DNA of 44,567 bases, taken from assembly GCA_030652315.1 (NCBI GenBank), contig JAUSAX010000005.1, positions 1 through 44,567 of the forward strand. Reading direction: 5' to 3'. The notes under the pieces are model-generated. The model saw only the letters and a program-made list of their open reading frames with translations. It was not told the DNA's origin and did not search any database. Source of the DNA: Afipia sp. GTDB taxonomy: Bacteria; Pseudomonadota; Alphaproteobacteria; Rhizobiales; Xanthobacteraceae. Numbering within the stretch: position 1 is the stretch's first letter; each line of letters starts with the position of its first letter. A program made the position numbers and the translations under genes. Of the stretch, positions 1-8,734 are shown piece by piece.

Positions 1-338
1 GGGCCTTCGCGGCGGCCCGGCAGCGGCGCGCGCGGCTGCGCCGACGGCGGTGTTGAGGGGGCCGGCGGCGGCGGTGCGGCGGGACGCTCGCGCGGCGGTT
101 CATTGCCCTGAAGCGCCGCAGCGCGGCGGGCGGCGTCGGCTTCGACCCGGCGCACCGCGTCTTCGAGCGCCAGGCGCTCGCGGGTGATTTCGGCTTCGCT
201 CAACGCGGGCTGCACGCCGCGCAACTGGGAGATCAGGGCCGTCCGCGCGCGTTCATAGAGCGCACGACGCTGCTCGCCGGGAGCACTGGGGTCCAGTCCG
301 GCGATGGCACGGGCTATGAGCGGGTAGTAATCAGCCAT
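1..338 (-). CDS. Conserved hypothetical protein, N-terminal part, cut by window edge
   Basis: Reading leftwards from the ATG at 338 the frame stays open for 112 codons to the window edge. The protein starts MADYYPLIARAIAGLDP and continues with a charged, probably helical stretch up to about residue 70. After that it becomes rich in Ala and Pro, suggesting a disordered linker before whatever lies outside the window. I recall this N-terminus from hypothetical proteins of Bradyrhizobium and relatives; no function is known to me. It follows purA on the same strand after 73 bp, so it may be co-transcribed with it. No signal peptide is visible in the part seen. Confidence 0.75.
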   Translation of the reverse strand, partial: MADYYPLIARAIAGLDPSAPGEQRRALYERARTALISQLRGVQPALSEAEITRERLALEDAVRRVEADAARRAAALQGNEPPRERPAAPPPPAPSTPPSAQPRAPLPGRREG

Positions 339-411
339 CCTTGTCCAGTCTGCAGGATTCTTGATGAACCCTGTACTTAAAAATCGTCAATCAACTGAAC
401 ACAGATCGTGC

Positions 412-1704
412 TCAGGCCTCAAACGGATTTTGCACGAGGATAGTATCCTCACGTTCCGGGCTGGTGGAAAGCAGCGCGATCGGGCATCCGACCAATTCCT
501 CGACCCGGCGAACATACTTGATGGCCTGCGCCGGCAGATCCGCCCACGACCGGGCGTTGGCCGTCGGCTCTTTCCAGCCTTCGATGGTCTCATAGATCGG
601 CACGACACGCGCCTGGGCGCCCTCACCGGCGGGGAGATGATCGATCTCCTTGCCGTCGAGCGTATAGCCGACACAGACCTGGATCTCATCGAAGCCGTCG
701 AGGATGTCGAGCTTGGTCAGCGCGAGTCCGTTGATCCCGCTGGTGCGCGCGGTCTGCCGCACCAGCACGGCGTCGAACCAGCCGCAGCGGCGCGGACGGC
801 CGGTGTTGGTGCCGAATTCGCGGCCGCGCTCTCCGATCAGCTTTCCGATGTCGTTGTCCTGTTCGGTCGGAAATGGTCCCTGCCCGACGCGCGTGGTGTA
901 GGCCTTGCAGATGCCGAGTACATAGCCCACCGCGCTCGGCCCCATGCCGGTGCCGGTTGCGGCCTGCGCCGCCACGGTGTTGGACGAGGTGACGTAGGGA
1001 TAGGTGCCGTGATCGACGTCGAGCAGCGCGCCCTGCGCGCCTTCGAACAGGATGCGCTTGCCTTCGCGGCGCTTCTGGTCGAGCAGGCTCCAGACTGAAT
1101 CGGCGAACGGCAGCACCTTCGGCGCAACCGCCATCAACTCGGACAGGACGTCCTTGCCGTCGATCTCGGGCAGGTTCAGGCCGCGACGCAACGCGTTGTG
1201 ATGCGCGAGCAGGCGATCGATCTTGTGCGGCAACGTCTCGGGGTCGGCGAGATCCATCAGCCGGATCGCGCGCCGGCCGACCTTGTCCTCATAGGCCGGG
1301 CCGATACCGCGCTGGGTGGTGCCGATGGCGGTGGCCTTGCTGGCGTTCTCCCGCACTGAATCCAGTTCGCGATGCAGCGGCAGGATCAGCGTGACGTTCT
1401 CGGCGATGCGCAGATTGTCGCGCGTGATCGACACGTCCTGGCTACGGAGCTTGTCGAGTTCGGCGAGAAACGCCTGCGGGTCGAACACGACGCCGTTGCC
1501 GATCACCGACAGCTTCGACGGCCGCAGCACGCCCGACGGCAGCAGCGCGAGCTTGTAGGTCTTGCCGTTGATGACGAGGGTATGGCCGGCGTTATGCCCA
1601 CCCTGAAAGCGAACAACGATGTCGGCCTGTTCCGACAACCAATCGACGATCTTGCCTTTCCCTTCGTCGCCCCACTGGGCGCCGACGACGACAACATTGG
1701 CCAT
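412..1704 (-). CDS. purA: Adenylosuccinate synthetase
   Basis: Catalyses the GTP-dependent joining of IMP and aspartate to adenylosuccinate, the first committed step from IMP to AMP, in the cytoplasm. The 430-residue protein has the usual bacterial length. The N-terminal GDEGKGK loop (residues 12-18) carries the catalytic Asp13, and GGHNAGHT places the catalytic histidine at residue 41. The frame is open for nine further codons upstream, but [15 protein letters not shown] is the family's standard N-terminus, so the ATG at 1704 is chosen. It reads alone; the gene on its 5' side (the exporter at 2183) is divergent. Confidence 0.98.
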   Translation of the reverse strand: MANVVVVGAQWGDEGKGKIVDWLSEQADIVVRFQGGHNAGHTLVINGKTYKLALLPSGVLRPSKLSVIGNGVVFDPQAFLAELDKLRSQDVSITRDNLRIAENVTLILPLHRELDSVRENASKATAIGTTQRGIGPAYEDKVGRRAIRLMDLADPETLPHKIDRLLAHHNALRRGLNLPEIDGKDVLSELMAVAPKVLPFADSVWSLLDQKRREGKRILFEGAQGALLDVDHGTYPYVTSSNTVAAQAATGTGMGPSAVGYVLGICKAYTTRVGQGPFPTEQDNDIGKLIGERGREFGTNTGRPRRCGWFDAVLVRQTARTSGINGLALTKLDILDGFDEIQVCVGYTLDGKEIDHLPAGEGAQARVVPIYETIEGWKEPTANARSWADLPAQAIKYVRRVEELVGCPIALLSTSPEREDTILVQNPFEA

Positions 1705-2182
1705 TTCCAGACAGTCTCCCGCGACCCGCAAATCCGCCGGAATTCCAGCGCCTTGCAGCAGGGTGCGCGCTTGCGAGGCATGTCATCGGATAACGGATGC
1801 GCGCTGGGGACGCAAGCGCCAACGGCGATTGACGCTCGCGCCAAATGGAGTGCAAATCATTGATATCCCCAGATAATTCCGGCCAGCCCCGCCCACGCTT
1901 GCAAAGTCTCCAAACCGCCACCGACATGAACGGGCCCGCACGGCGTTCTCCCGCCAGCCTGCGGAGCTTTCACGCCTCGTTTCGAAGGAAGCAAGAAAGC
2001 CACATGGCCTTCGCGTAACAGCGCTTGTCTGGATTGCTTCGCTTCGCTCGCAACGACAAGCGACGCGGACAAGCGCCTGTTTGGCGCGTTGCCCGCATAG
2101 TGCAACGGAGCAATCCGGGATTGGCGGTTGTGAAGGCACGAAATATCGGCACAACTCGACGCACCCTCTTTCCCAAAGCCCC
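1705..2182. other. Intergenic region between purA and the divergent DMT exporter
   Basis: This 478-bp stretch should hold the promoters of both divergent genes, but I could not place convincing -35/-10 boxes. Around 2029-2057 lies a short stretch with GCTTCGCTTCGCTCGC, a sequence I recall as a common dispersed repeat in rhizobial genomes. I see no further gene with credible codon use. Confidence 0.5.
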
Positions 2183-3130
2183 ATGACCGTCGCCGATCCG
2201 CCCTTGCGCAAGCCCTCGCCGGCCAGCTGGCTTTTCAATCAGCCCTATTTGATGCTCAGCCTGATGGCGCTGTTCTGGGCCGCCAACATCGTGCTCGGAC
2301 GCTATGTCGCCGGTCATGTTCCGCCATTCACGCTGACATTCCTGCGCTGGATCGGCACGTTCCTCGTGGTCGCGCCCTTCGCGTGGCCCTATCTGCAACG
2401 TGACTGGCCGACCATGCGCCGGCGCCTTCCGCTGCTGCTGGTGCTGGCGCTGACCGGCTTCGCGCTCAACAACGCGCTGTCCTATTGGGGCCTGCAGCAC
2501 ACCCAGGCGCTGAACGCGCTGCTGATCCAGTCGTCGGGGCCGCTGTTCGTTGCGCTGTGGTCGCTGGTGCTATTCGGGGTGCGGCTGTCATGGATGCAGG
2601 CGGCCGGCATCCTCGTCTCGCTGCTCGGCGTGCTCGTCATCGTGCTGCGCGGGGATCTCGCCGCGCTGGCGGCGATCCAGGTCAACGCCGGTGACATCAG
2701 TTTCGCCGGCGCGTTGTTCGTGTTCGGACTGTACTCCGCCCTGATGCCGAAACGCCCGCGGATCAATCCGCTCTCGCTGATCGCGTTCACGACCGGATGC
2801 GGCGGGCTGATGCTGTTGCCGCTGGTGGGATGGGAAATCTCGGCCGGCGAGATGCTGACCTTCGACACGCTCACGGTATCGACGGTCGTCTTTGTCGTGC
2901 TGTTTCCCTCGACGCTGGCCTACATCTTCTACAACCGCGGGATCGAGCTGATCGGACCCAACCGCGCCGCGCCGTTCTTTCATCTGGTGCCGGTGTTCGG
3001 CTCGGTGATGGCGATCATGCTGCTCGGCGAAAAGCCGGAGCTGTTTCATCTGGTCGGCTACGTGCTGGTGCTGGCCGGTATTTTCACCGCATCGCGGCGC
3101 GGATCGGCCGGGAAACGTCCCGCTTCCTGA
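2183..3130 (+). CDS. DMT-superfamily (EamA) transporter
   Basis: A 315-residue inner-membrane protein with about ten hydrophobic segments in two halves, the layout of EamA/RhaT-type drug/metabolite exporters. The first half begins FNQPYLMLSLMALFWAANIV with the early Trp/Asn-Gly pattern usual in EamA repeats, and the second half begins near residue 160 (GDISFAGALFVFGLYSAL). The substrate cannot be told from sequence. The ATG at 2183 is chosen because the 34 codons before it are hydrophilic and unlike the family. It reads away from purA and towards the binding-protein gene at 3248, with a small hairpin (about 3182-3198, GTCACCG/CGGTGAC) between them. Confidence 0.85.
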   Translation: MTVADPPLRKPSPASWLFNQPYLMLSLMALFWAANIVLGRYVAGHVPPFTLTFLRWIGTFLVVAPFAWPYLQRDWPTMRRRLPLLLVLALTGFALNNALSYWGLQHTQALNALLIQSSGPLFVALWSLVLFGVRLSWMQAAGILVSLLGVLVIVLRGDLAALAAIQVNAGDISFAGALFVFGLYSALMPKRPRINPLSLIAFTTGCGGLMLLPLVGWEISAGEMLTFDTLTVSTVVFVVLFPSTLAYIFYNRGIELIGPNRAAPFFHLVPVFGSVMAIMLLGEKPELFHLVGYVLVLAGIFTASRRGSAGKRPAS

Positions 3131-3247
3131 CTCGCAATTCGCCACGACTTCGCGCAATCTTCTGCCCAAGCGATCGGCGCAAGTCACCGCCTCGGTGACA
3201 TGACGACCGGCGTGTCAAAAAAACTGACAGGGGCGGAGACAGCGAAA

Positions 3248-4252
3248 ATGAATTTTCTGAGACCAACGACATCGTCGATTGCCGGATTGATTGCGCCGGC
3301 ACTTGCCGTCGCGGCGGGCGTTCTGGCTGCCGGACCATCGGCCGCGCAGACACCCTGGCCGGCGCCGGGCAAGAACATCACGCTGGTGCTTCCGTTCGCG
3401 GCGGGCAGCGGCACCGACACCACGACCCGCATCATCTCGAAGGATCTCGGCAAGGCGCTGGGCGCCAACATCGTCATCGAAAACAAACCCGGCGCCAACG
3501 GCTCGATCGCGGCGAGCTATGTCGCGCGCGCGGAAGCCGACGGCTACACGATTTTCGTCACGACCAATACGTCGCACTCGGCCAATCCGTATCTGCTGAA
3601 GAACATGACGTACGATCCGATCAAGGATTTCACGCCGGTCGCGCGCACCGGCGACCTGCCCTTCATGCTGGTGATCGATCCGAAGCTGCCGGTCAATTCG
3701 GTCGCCGAACTGATCGCATTGGCGAAAAAGGAGCCCGGCAAGCTGTCCTATGCCAGCGGCAGTTCGTCGGCCATCGTCTCCGGCGCGACATTCGGGACGC
3801 TCGCGGGGATCGACCTGCTTCATGTGCCCTACAAGAGTTCGCCGCCGGCGCTGACCGACGTGATCGCCGGCCGGGTCTCCATGATGTTCGTGGACGTGCT
3901 GACCGGCCTGCCGCACGTCAAAGGCGGCGCGCTGAAGGCGCTCGCAGTCACGACAAAGCAGCGTTCCGCGCTGCTGCCGGAGCTGCCGTCGATGGACGAA
4001 GCGGGCGTGAAGGGCTTCGACATCACGTCCTGGCAGGGTTATCTCGGCCCGGCCAATCTGCCGAAGGACATCGTGACCAGGCTCAACGCCGAGATTCGCA
4101 AGATCGTCGAAACGCCAAGCGTCAAGAAAGAGCTTGCCGAACGCGGCATGGAAGCGTTTTCCGGCACGCCCGAGAGCTTCGACAAGTTTCTGAAGGAGCA
4201 GCTCGTGGTGTGGGAAAAGCTGATCCGCGAAGCCAAGATCGAGAAGCAGTGA
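3248..4252 (+). CDS. Tripartite tricarboxylate transporter substrate-binding protein (Bug/TctC family)
   Basis: A 334-residue periplasmic binding protein. An N-terminal signal peptide runs to about residue 35 with a probable cleavage after GPSAAQ. The mature protein has the family's early strand ITLVLPFAAGSGTD and the PGANG motif that follows ENK. Such proteins bind carboxylates or aromatic acids and normally serve a TctA/TctB membrane pair, but orphan copies are very common in Bradyrhizobium-like and Bordetella-like genomes. No tctAB is next to this one. The ATG at 3248 is chosen over one 16 codons upstream because a GGAG lies about 11 nt before it and the signal peptide then begins properly. 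Confidence 0.9.
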   Translation: MNFLRPTTSSIAGLIAPALAVAAGVLAAGPSAAQTPWPAPGKNITLVLPFAAGSGTDTTTRIISKDLGKALGANIVIENKPGANGSIAASYVARAEADGYTIFVTTNTSHSANPYLLKNMTYDPIKDFTPVARTGDLPFMLVIDPKLPVNSVAELIALAKKEPGKLSYASGSSSAIVSGATFGTLAGIDLLHVPYKSSPPALTDVIAGRVSMMFVDVLTGLPHVKGGALKALAVTTKQRSALLPELPSMDEAGVKGFDITSWQGYLGPANLPKDIVTRLNAEIRKIVETPSVKKELAERGMEAFSGTPESFDKFLKEQLVVWEKLIREAKIEKQ

Positions 4253-4282
4253 GCTAATGCTGACTGTCGAGCAACCTACGAT

Positions 4283-4673
4283 GTCGTCCCCGCGAAAGCG
4301 GGGACCCACTGCTCGAAACAAACTCATGGTGACCGAAGATGGGTGTGACGTACCACATCTACATTCTCGCGAGCCAGCCCAACGGCACGCTCTATATCGG
4401 CATCACAAATAATCTTGCTCTTCGGCTATCTCAGCATAAGGGCGGGCACGGATCGGAGTTCGCGCAACGCTATGCTGTTAATCGTCTTGTCTACGTTGAA
4501 GGCTACGACACGCCTTCAGATGCGATCCGCCGGGAGAAACAACTTAAAAAATGGAATAGGGCCTGGAAAATCGAACTCATCGAGAAAGACAATGCGGATT
4601 GGCGGGATCTGTCTGACCTCGCCATCTCCGGGATTTCTTAGGAAGCGTGGGTCCCCGCTTTCGCGGGGACGAC
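4283..4673. mobile_element. Candidate mobile unit: GIY-YIG gene enclosed by inverted family A hairpin repeats
   Basis: Two 26-nt arms, 4283-4308 and 4648-4673, are perfect inverted copies of each other. Each is itself a hairpin with an 8-bp stem (GTCCCCGC/GCGGGGAC) and a GAAA loop. Between them lie 339 bp almost filled by the GIY-YIG gene: its start is 30 bp inside the left arm and its stop 6 bp before the right arm. Five other pairs of the same arms in this window have the same inward orientation but only 54-76 bp between them. The layout resembles a gene-bearing element with short derivatives. That it moves is inference; no target-site duplication was identified. Confidence 0.5.
4339..4641 (+). 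CDS. Small GIY-YIG nuclease family protein
   Basis: A 100-residue protein that is essentially one GIY-YIG domain. The first motif is Y8-I-L followed by Y19-I-G, the conserved arginine is R29 (LRLSQH), and the metal-binding glutamate is probably E66 in AIRREKQLKKW, the helix typical of the YhbQ/UvrC-like subgroup. These domains cut DNA; stand-alone members have no settled role. The protein lacks a separate DNA-binding domain. No strong ribosome site precedes the ATG. Its tight enclosure between inverted arms of a dispersed repeat is the notable feature and suggests it belongs to the repeat rather than to neighbouring operons. Confidence 0.85.
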   Translation: MGVTYHIYILASQPNGTLYIGITNNLALRLSQHKGGHGSEFAQRYAVNRLVYVEGYDTPSDAIRREKQLKKWNRAWKIELIEKDNADWRDLSDLAISGIS

Positions 4674-4708
4674 ACCCTGTACGTAGCTATATTTCGCTAC
4701 CGCGAGCG

Positions 4709-6397
4709 TTAAGCCGCCCGCACCTTGCCAAGGAATTCGTCCACCGCCGTGCGCAGCATGCCCGACTGCTGGTCGAGATCGCGGGCGCTGGTGAGAACGT
4801 CCGACGCCGCGGTGCCGGTCGCAGCCGCAGCGGCGCTGACGCCACCGATGTGATCGCTGATCTCGCTCGATCCCGCCGCCACCGACTGGATGTTGCGCGC
4901 GATCTCGCGGGTTGCGGCACCCTGCTCTTCGACGGCGCTGGAGATGTTCATCGTGATCTCGCTCATCCGCGCGATCGTCTCGGTGATCCCGCCGATCGAC
5001 ACCACCGCGTCGCTGGTGGTCGCCTGCATGGCGGCAACCTGCGCGGAGATTTCCTCGGTGGCCTTGGCGGTCTGGTTGGCCAGCGCCTTGACCTCGGACG
5101 CCACCACCGCGAAGCCGCGGCCGGCTTCGCCTGCGCGCGCCGCCTCGATGGTCGCGTTCAGCGCGAGCAGGTTGGTCTGCGCAGCGATGGAGTGGATGAG
5201 CTGGACCACCTCGCCGATCTTCTCGGCGCCGCTGGAGAGCACCTGAACCGTCGCGTTGGTGCGCTCGGCATCGCCCACGGCCTTGCTGGCGATTTCGTTG
5301 GACTGGTTGACCTGGCGCGCGATCTCGGCGACCGAGCTCGACAATTCTTCCGCCGCAGCCGCGACCGTTCCGACATTGTTCGAAGCCCGCTCCGAGGCCG
5401 ATCCCACGGTCGCCGCGCGTGCGCTGGCATCCCGGGCAGACGCGGTCATGGATTCCGCCGTCGTCTGCATGCCGGCCGCCGAGGCCGATACCGAACGCAC
5501 GATGCCGTTGACGCTGCTCTCAAAGCTGCTGGCAATGCTGTTCATCATCGCCTTGCGCTCCGCAGCGGCGCGTTCCTGAGCTTCGGCGTCCACTTTCTCG
5601 ATATCGCGGATGCGGATTGCGTTGTCCTTGAAAACCTGCACGGTCGCGGCCATCGCGCCGATTTCATCGCGGCGGTCACTGCCGGGAATGTTTTCCTCAA
5701 GCTGACCGTCCGCCAGCGTCTGCATGCGGGCGCCGAGTTGGCCGAGCGGCTTGGTGATGCTGCGGCCGATCATCCAGGCAACCGCGCCGGAGAATGCGCC
5801 GATCAGGAGAGTGGCGATCGCGAGCGCGACAATGATGGGCTTCAGCTTGGCGTCGAGATCGTCGAGATAGGCGCCGGTGCCGACGAACATGTTCCAGCCG
5901 GGGATCGCCACGGCATAGGACAGCTTGCGGATCGGCTTTTCCTCGCCGGGCTTGAAGTATTCATAACGCAGGGTCACGTCGCCCTTGGCGGCAACGCCGT
6001 CGCGCAGTTCGCGCGCCAGCTTGCGGCCGTTGGTCTCGACGTCGATCTGGTTGCTACCGATTTTCTTGACGTCCGGCGTCGCGACCGTGACGCCGTCCAT
6101 GGTGTAGGCGAACATGTAGCCGTCGCCCTTGTCGTAGGTCATGGTCCGGGCAATGCGGGCAAATTCCGCGATCGCGGCGTCCTTGGTCATCTTCCCGGCA
6201 TCGACCTGCTTCTGCAGCCCGGTCGCTGTGTTGAGCGCGGTTTCCACCAGCGCGTGGGTCTGAGCCTCGCGGGCGCTCACCATTTCACGCTGCATCATGT
6301 AGGCAGAGTACAGGCCGGCTGCGCTGAGGCCGAGCAGGGTCACGCCGACCAAAATACCGAGCTTGGCGGCGATGGGAAGGTTGTTCAGGAATTTCAC
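4709..6397 (-). CDS. Methyl-accepting chemotaxis protein with single Cache sensor
   Basis: A 562-residue inner-membrane chemoreceptor. TM1 lies at about residues 12-34, followed by a periplasmic domain with the sCache_2 signature ([10 protein letters not shown] and later [16 protein letters not shown]) to about 185. TM2 is near 186-212, then HAMP, and a long coiled-coil signalling domain whose tip reads [20 protein letters not shown]. This tip binds CheA/CheW. Related Cache receptors sense small organic acids; the ligand here is unknown. The start is a GTG at 6397 with GGAG nine bases upstream; no ATG fits. No chemotaxis operon is nearby, so it is an orphan receptor. Confidence 0.95.
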   Translation of the reverse strand: MKFLNNLPIAAKLGILVGVTLLGLSAAGLYSAYMMQREMVSAREAQTHALVETALNTATGLQKQVDAGKMTKDAAIAEFARIARTMTYDKGDGYMFAYTMDGVTVATPDVKKIGSNQIDVETNGRKLARELRDGVAAKGDVTLRYEYFKPGEEKPIRKLSYAVAIPGWNMFVGTGAYLDDLDAKLKPIIVALAIATLLIGAFSGAVAWMIGRSITKPLGQLGARMQTLADGQLEENIPGSDRRDEIGAMAATVQVFKDNAIRIRDIEKVDAEAQERAAAERKAMMNSIASSFESSVNGIVRSVSASAAGMQTTAESMTASARDASARAATVGSASERASNNVGTVAAAAEELSSSVAEIARQVNQSNEIASKAVGDAERTNATVQVLSSGAEKIGEVVQLIHSIAAQTNLLALNATIEAARAGEAGRGFAVVASEVKALANQTAKATEEISAQVAAMQATTSDAVVSIGGITETIARMSEITMNISSAVEEQGAATREIARNIQSVAAGSSEISDHIGGVSAAAAATGTAASDVLTSARDLDQQSGMLRTAVDEFLGKVRAA

Positions 6398-6507
6398 GAT
6401 GACACTCCGGGGCGGGACCGCGCTTCTGCGCAGGTTCGTCCACCGAACTATCGAAACTTCCTTTCGGCTTCCTTACCCCGCCACCTTCGCGGACTCTCTT
6501 TCGCCGA

Positions 6508-6546
6508 AAACAAAACGGGCCGGAGAAAACTCCGACCCGTTTTTTT
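6508..6546 (-). terminator. Rho-independent terminator downstream of serA (looks bidirectional)
   Basis: An 11-bp stem with one mismatch (6515-6525 with 6530-6540) closes an AAAA loop. On the minus strand it is followed by TTTTGTTTT, placing it correctly to end the serA transcript; on the plus strand it is followed by a run of seven T. It separates serA from the chemoreceptor gene. Confidence 0.75.
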
Positions 6547-6572
6547 GATTTTCGGAGTTGTTTCCAATTGGC

Positions 6573-6695
6573 GTCGTCCCGGCGAAGGCCGGGACCCATC
6601 ACCCCTGTCGAAGTTGCTGACAAGGAAGAAGCCTTCGGCGATCTTGCTCAATTGAGCAGCCGGTGGTTATGGATCCCGGCCTACGCCGGGACGAC
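6573..6695. repeat. Family A paired hairpin repeat (pair 2)
   Basis: Arms at 6573-6598 and 6670-6695 face each other across 71 bp. Stem GTCCCGGC/GCCGGGAC; loops GAAG and, read in arm orientation, GTAG. The two arms differ at two positions. The spacer contains CTCAATTGAGCAG, also present in the spacer of the pair at 14623-14775. Confidence 0.85.
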
Positions 6696-6730
6696 GATGA
6701 TGATGGACGTGCGTTCAGAACGTCAGCGCC

Positions 6731-8320
6731 TCAGAACGTCAGCACCTTGGCCTGCTTGACCTGCGGCAACGCCGAGACCTTGGCGAGGACATCGGCCGGC
6801 ACCGCGCCATCGACCTCGACCAGCGCGATGGCGTCGCCGCCCTGCTCGTTGCGGCCGAGATGGAAGGTCGCGATGTTGATCTTGGCATCGCCGAGCAGCG
6901 AGGCGAACTTGCCGATGAAGCCCGGCTTGTCCTCGTTGGTGATGTAGATCATCGACTTGCCGAACTCGGCATCGACGCGGATGCCCTTGATGTCCACAAG
7001 GCGCGGCTTGCCGTCGTGATAGACCGTGCCGGACACCGACCGCTCCTGCCGTTCGGTCGCGACGGTGACCGTGATCAGGCTTTCATAGTCGCTCCGCGCG
7101 GCGCGGGTCACTTCGTCGACCACCATGCCGCGCTCCTTCGCCACCACCGGCGCGGAGACGACGTTGACGTCGCCCAGCATCGGCCGCAACAGCCCGGTCA
7201 GCGCCGCCGAGGTCAGCGCCTTGATCTTCATGTCCGCGACCACGCCTTCATAGGTGATGGTGACCTTGGCGATACCGGTCTCGGTGAGCTGGCCCGCGAA
7301 CGAGCCGAGCTTTTCGGCGAGTTCAATGAACGGCTTCAGCTTCGGCGCTTCTTCCGCCGTGATCGAGGGGAAGTTGACGGCGTTGGAGATCGCACCGGTC
7401 AGGAGGTAATCCGACATCTGTTCGGCGACCTGCAACGCGACGTTTTCCTGCGCTTCCGTGGTGGATGCGCCGAGATGCGGCGTGCAGATGACGTTGGGAT
7501 GACCGAACAGCACGTTGGTCTTGGCCGGCTCCTCCACGAACACGTCGAAGGCTGCGCCCGCGACCTGACCGGAATTCATCGCATCGACCAGCGCCTGCTC
7601 ATCCACCAGACCGCCACGCGCGCAATTGATGATGCGCACGCCCTTCTTCATCTTGGCGAGCGAGGCCGCATCGATGATGTTCTTGGTCTTGTCGGTGAGC
7701 GGCGTGTGCAGCGTGATGAAGTCGGCGCGCTTGAACAGATCCTCAAGCTCGACCTTCTCGATGCCGATGTCCTTGGCGCGCTCCGGCGACAGGAACGGAT
7801 CGAACGCGATGACCTTCATGCGCAGCCCAAGCGCGCGGTCGGCGACGATCGAGCCGATGTTGCCCGCGCCGATCACGCCGAGGGTCTTGGCGGTGATCTC
7901 GACGCCCATGAAGCGGTTCTTTTCCCACTTGCCGGCCTGGGTTGAAGCATCGGCGGCAGGAATTTCGCGGGCCAGCGCCAGCATCAGCGTGATGGCATGC
8001 TCGGCGGTGGTGATCGAATTGCCGAACGGCGTGTTCATCACGATGATGCCCTTGGCCGTGGCGGCCGGGATCTCGACGTTATCGACGCCGATGCCGGCGC
8101 GGCCGATCACCTTCAGCTTCGTGGCCTTCTCGAGGATCTTCGCGGTCGCCTTGGTGGCGGAGCGGATCGCGAGGCCGTCATAGTTGCCGATGATTTCGGC
8201 GAGTTTGTCCTTGTCCTTGCCGAGATCGGGCTGGAAATCGACCTCGATGCCGCGATCCTTGAAGATCTGGACGGCGGCCGGGGACAACGCATCGGAAATG
8301 AGAACTTTAGGCTTGGACAT
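6731..8320 (-). CDS. serA: D-3-phosphoglycerate dehydrogenase, long form with ACT domain
   Basis: Oxidises 3-phosphoglycerate with NAD, the first step of serine synthesis. The 529-residue length is that of the long form with an extra ASB domain. Domains in order: split substrate domain, NAD-binding fold with GVIGAGNIGSIVADRALGL, the catalytic Arg in INCARGG, the His in CTPHLGAST, then the ASB domain from about residue 320 and a C-terminal ACT domain (MIYITNEDKPGFIGKFASL), which usually binds serine for feedback. It is the last gene of an operon serC - ABM protein - serA and lies 11 bp behind the ABM gene. Confidence 0.98.
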   Translation of the reverse strand: MSKPKVLISDALSPAAVQIFKDRGIEVDFQPDLGKDKDKLAEIIGNYDGLAIRSATKATAKILEKATKLKVIGRAGIGVDNVEIPAATAKGIIVMNTPFGNSITTAEHAITLMLALAREIPAADASTQAGKWEKNRFMGVEITAKTLGVIGAGNIGSIVADRALGLRMKVIAFDPFLSPERAKDIGIEKVELEDLFKRADFITLHTPLTDKTKNIIDAASLAKMKKGVRIINCARGGLVDEQALVDAMNSGQVAGAAFDVFVEEPAKTNVLFGHPNVICTPHLGASTTEAQENVALQVAEQMSDYLLTGAISNAVNFPSITAEEAPKLKPFIELAEKLGSFAGQLTETGIAKVTITYEGVVADMKIKALTSAALTGLLRPMLGDVNVVSAPVVAKERGMVVDEVTRAARSDYESLITVTVATERQERSVSGTVYHDGKPRLVDIKGIRVDAEFGKSMIYITNEDKPGFIGKFASLLGDAKINIATFHLGRNEQGGDAIALVEVDGAVPADVLAKVSALPQVKQAKVLTF

Positions 8321-8331
8321 GGAAGCTCCAA

Positions 8332-8670
8332 TCAGAAATTTGGGGGACGCTGGCGGTTCTGCCGCGTCTCGATGATTTCGTAGTGTTGCGATGTCGCGTC
8401 GAAGCGCGACAGCACGGCACGCGCCTTGTCCGGCACGACGCCTTCTTCGTAGTTCGGCCCGGCGAAGGCGATCACCGCGTCGAGCGTCTCGAACGTCATG
8501 ATGGTGACGAACTCGACCTCCGCGCCGGCGTCGCGCCGCAGAAGCTGAATGTCGTGAAAGCCCGCGACCCTGCGAGCCAGAATTCCCGGAAAGATTTCCG
8601 TCCGCAGCAGACGTTCGTAAACGTCTGCGTTCGCGGGCGTGGTCCAGCCATGCCAGATGCGCGAGATCAT
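8332..8670 (-). CDS. Small antibiotic-biosynthesis-monooxygenase (ABM)-like protein
   Basis: A 112-residue protein beginning MISRIWHGWTTPANADVYE. The pattern (short first strand, YERLLRTEIFPGI helix, GFHDIQLLRR strand, then VEFVTIMTFETLDAVIAFAG) is that of dimeric alpha/beta ABM or Dabb barrels. Such proteins range from quinol monooxygenases to proteins without known chemistry, so no reaction is assigned. The ATG at 8670 is used because upstream codons run into a hairpin. It sits between serC and serA on the same strand, 64 bp after serC and 11 bp before serA, so it must be transcribed with serine synthesis; why is not evident. Confidence 0.8.
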   Translation of the reverse strand: MISRIWHGWTTPANADVYERLLRTEIFPGILARRVAGFHDIQLLRRDAGAEVEFVTIMTFETLDAVIAFAGPNYEEGVVPDKARAVLSRFDATSQHYEIIETRQNRQRPPNF

Positions 8671-8691
8671 GAAGGCCTCCGAAGCGGAGAA

Positions 8692-8715
8692 CCCCTCCCC
8701 CATTATGGGAGAGGG
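8692..8715 (-). other. Intergenic hairpin between serC and the ABM gene
   Basis: CCCTCCCCCAT and ATGGGAGAGGG form an imperfect G/C-rich stem in the 64-bp gap. It lacks a T-run, so it is more likely a processing or stability element, or a small repeat, than a terminator. Confidence 0.4.
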
Positions 8716-8734
8716 AGACGTCATCTTTGGAAAA

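Noticed and set aside
4415..6655. Very long open frame on the plus strand across the chemoreceptor gene
   Set aside because: It is antisense to an intact methyl-accepting chemotaxis protein, is Arg/His/Gly-rich as expected for an opposite-strand frame in high-GC DNA, and has no recognisable domain.
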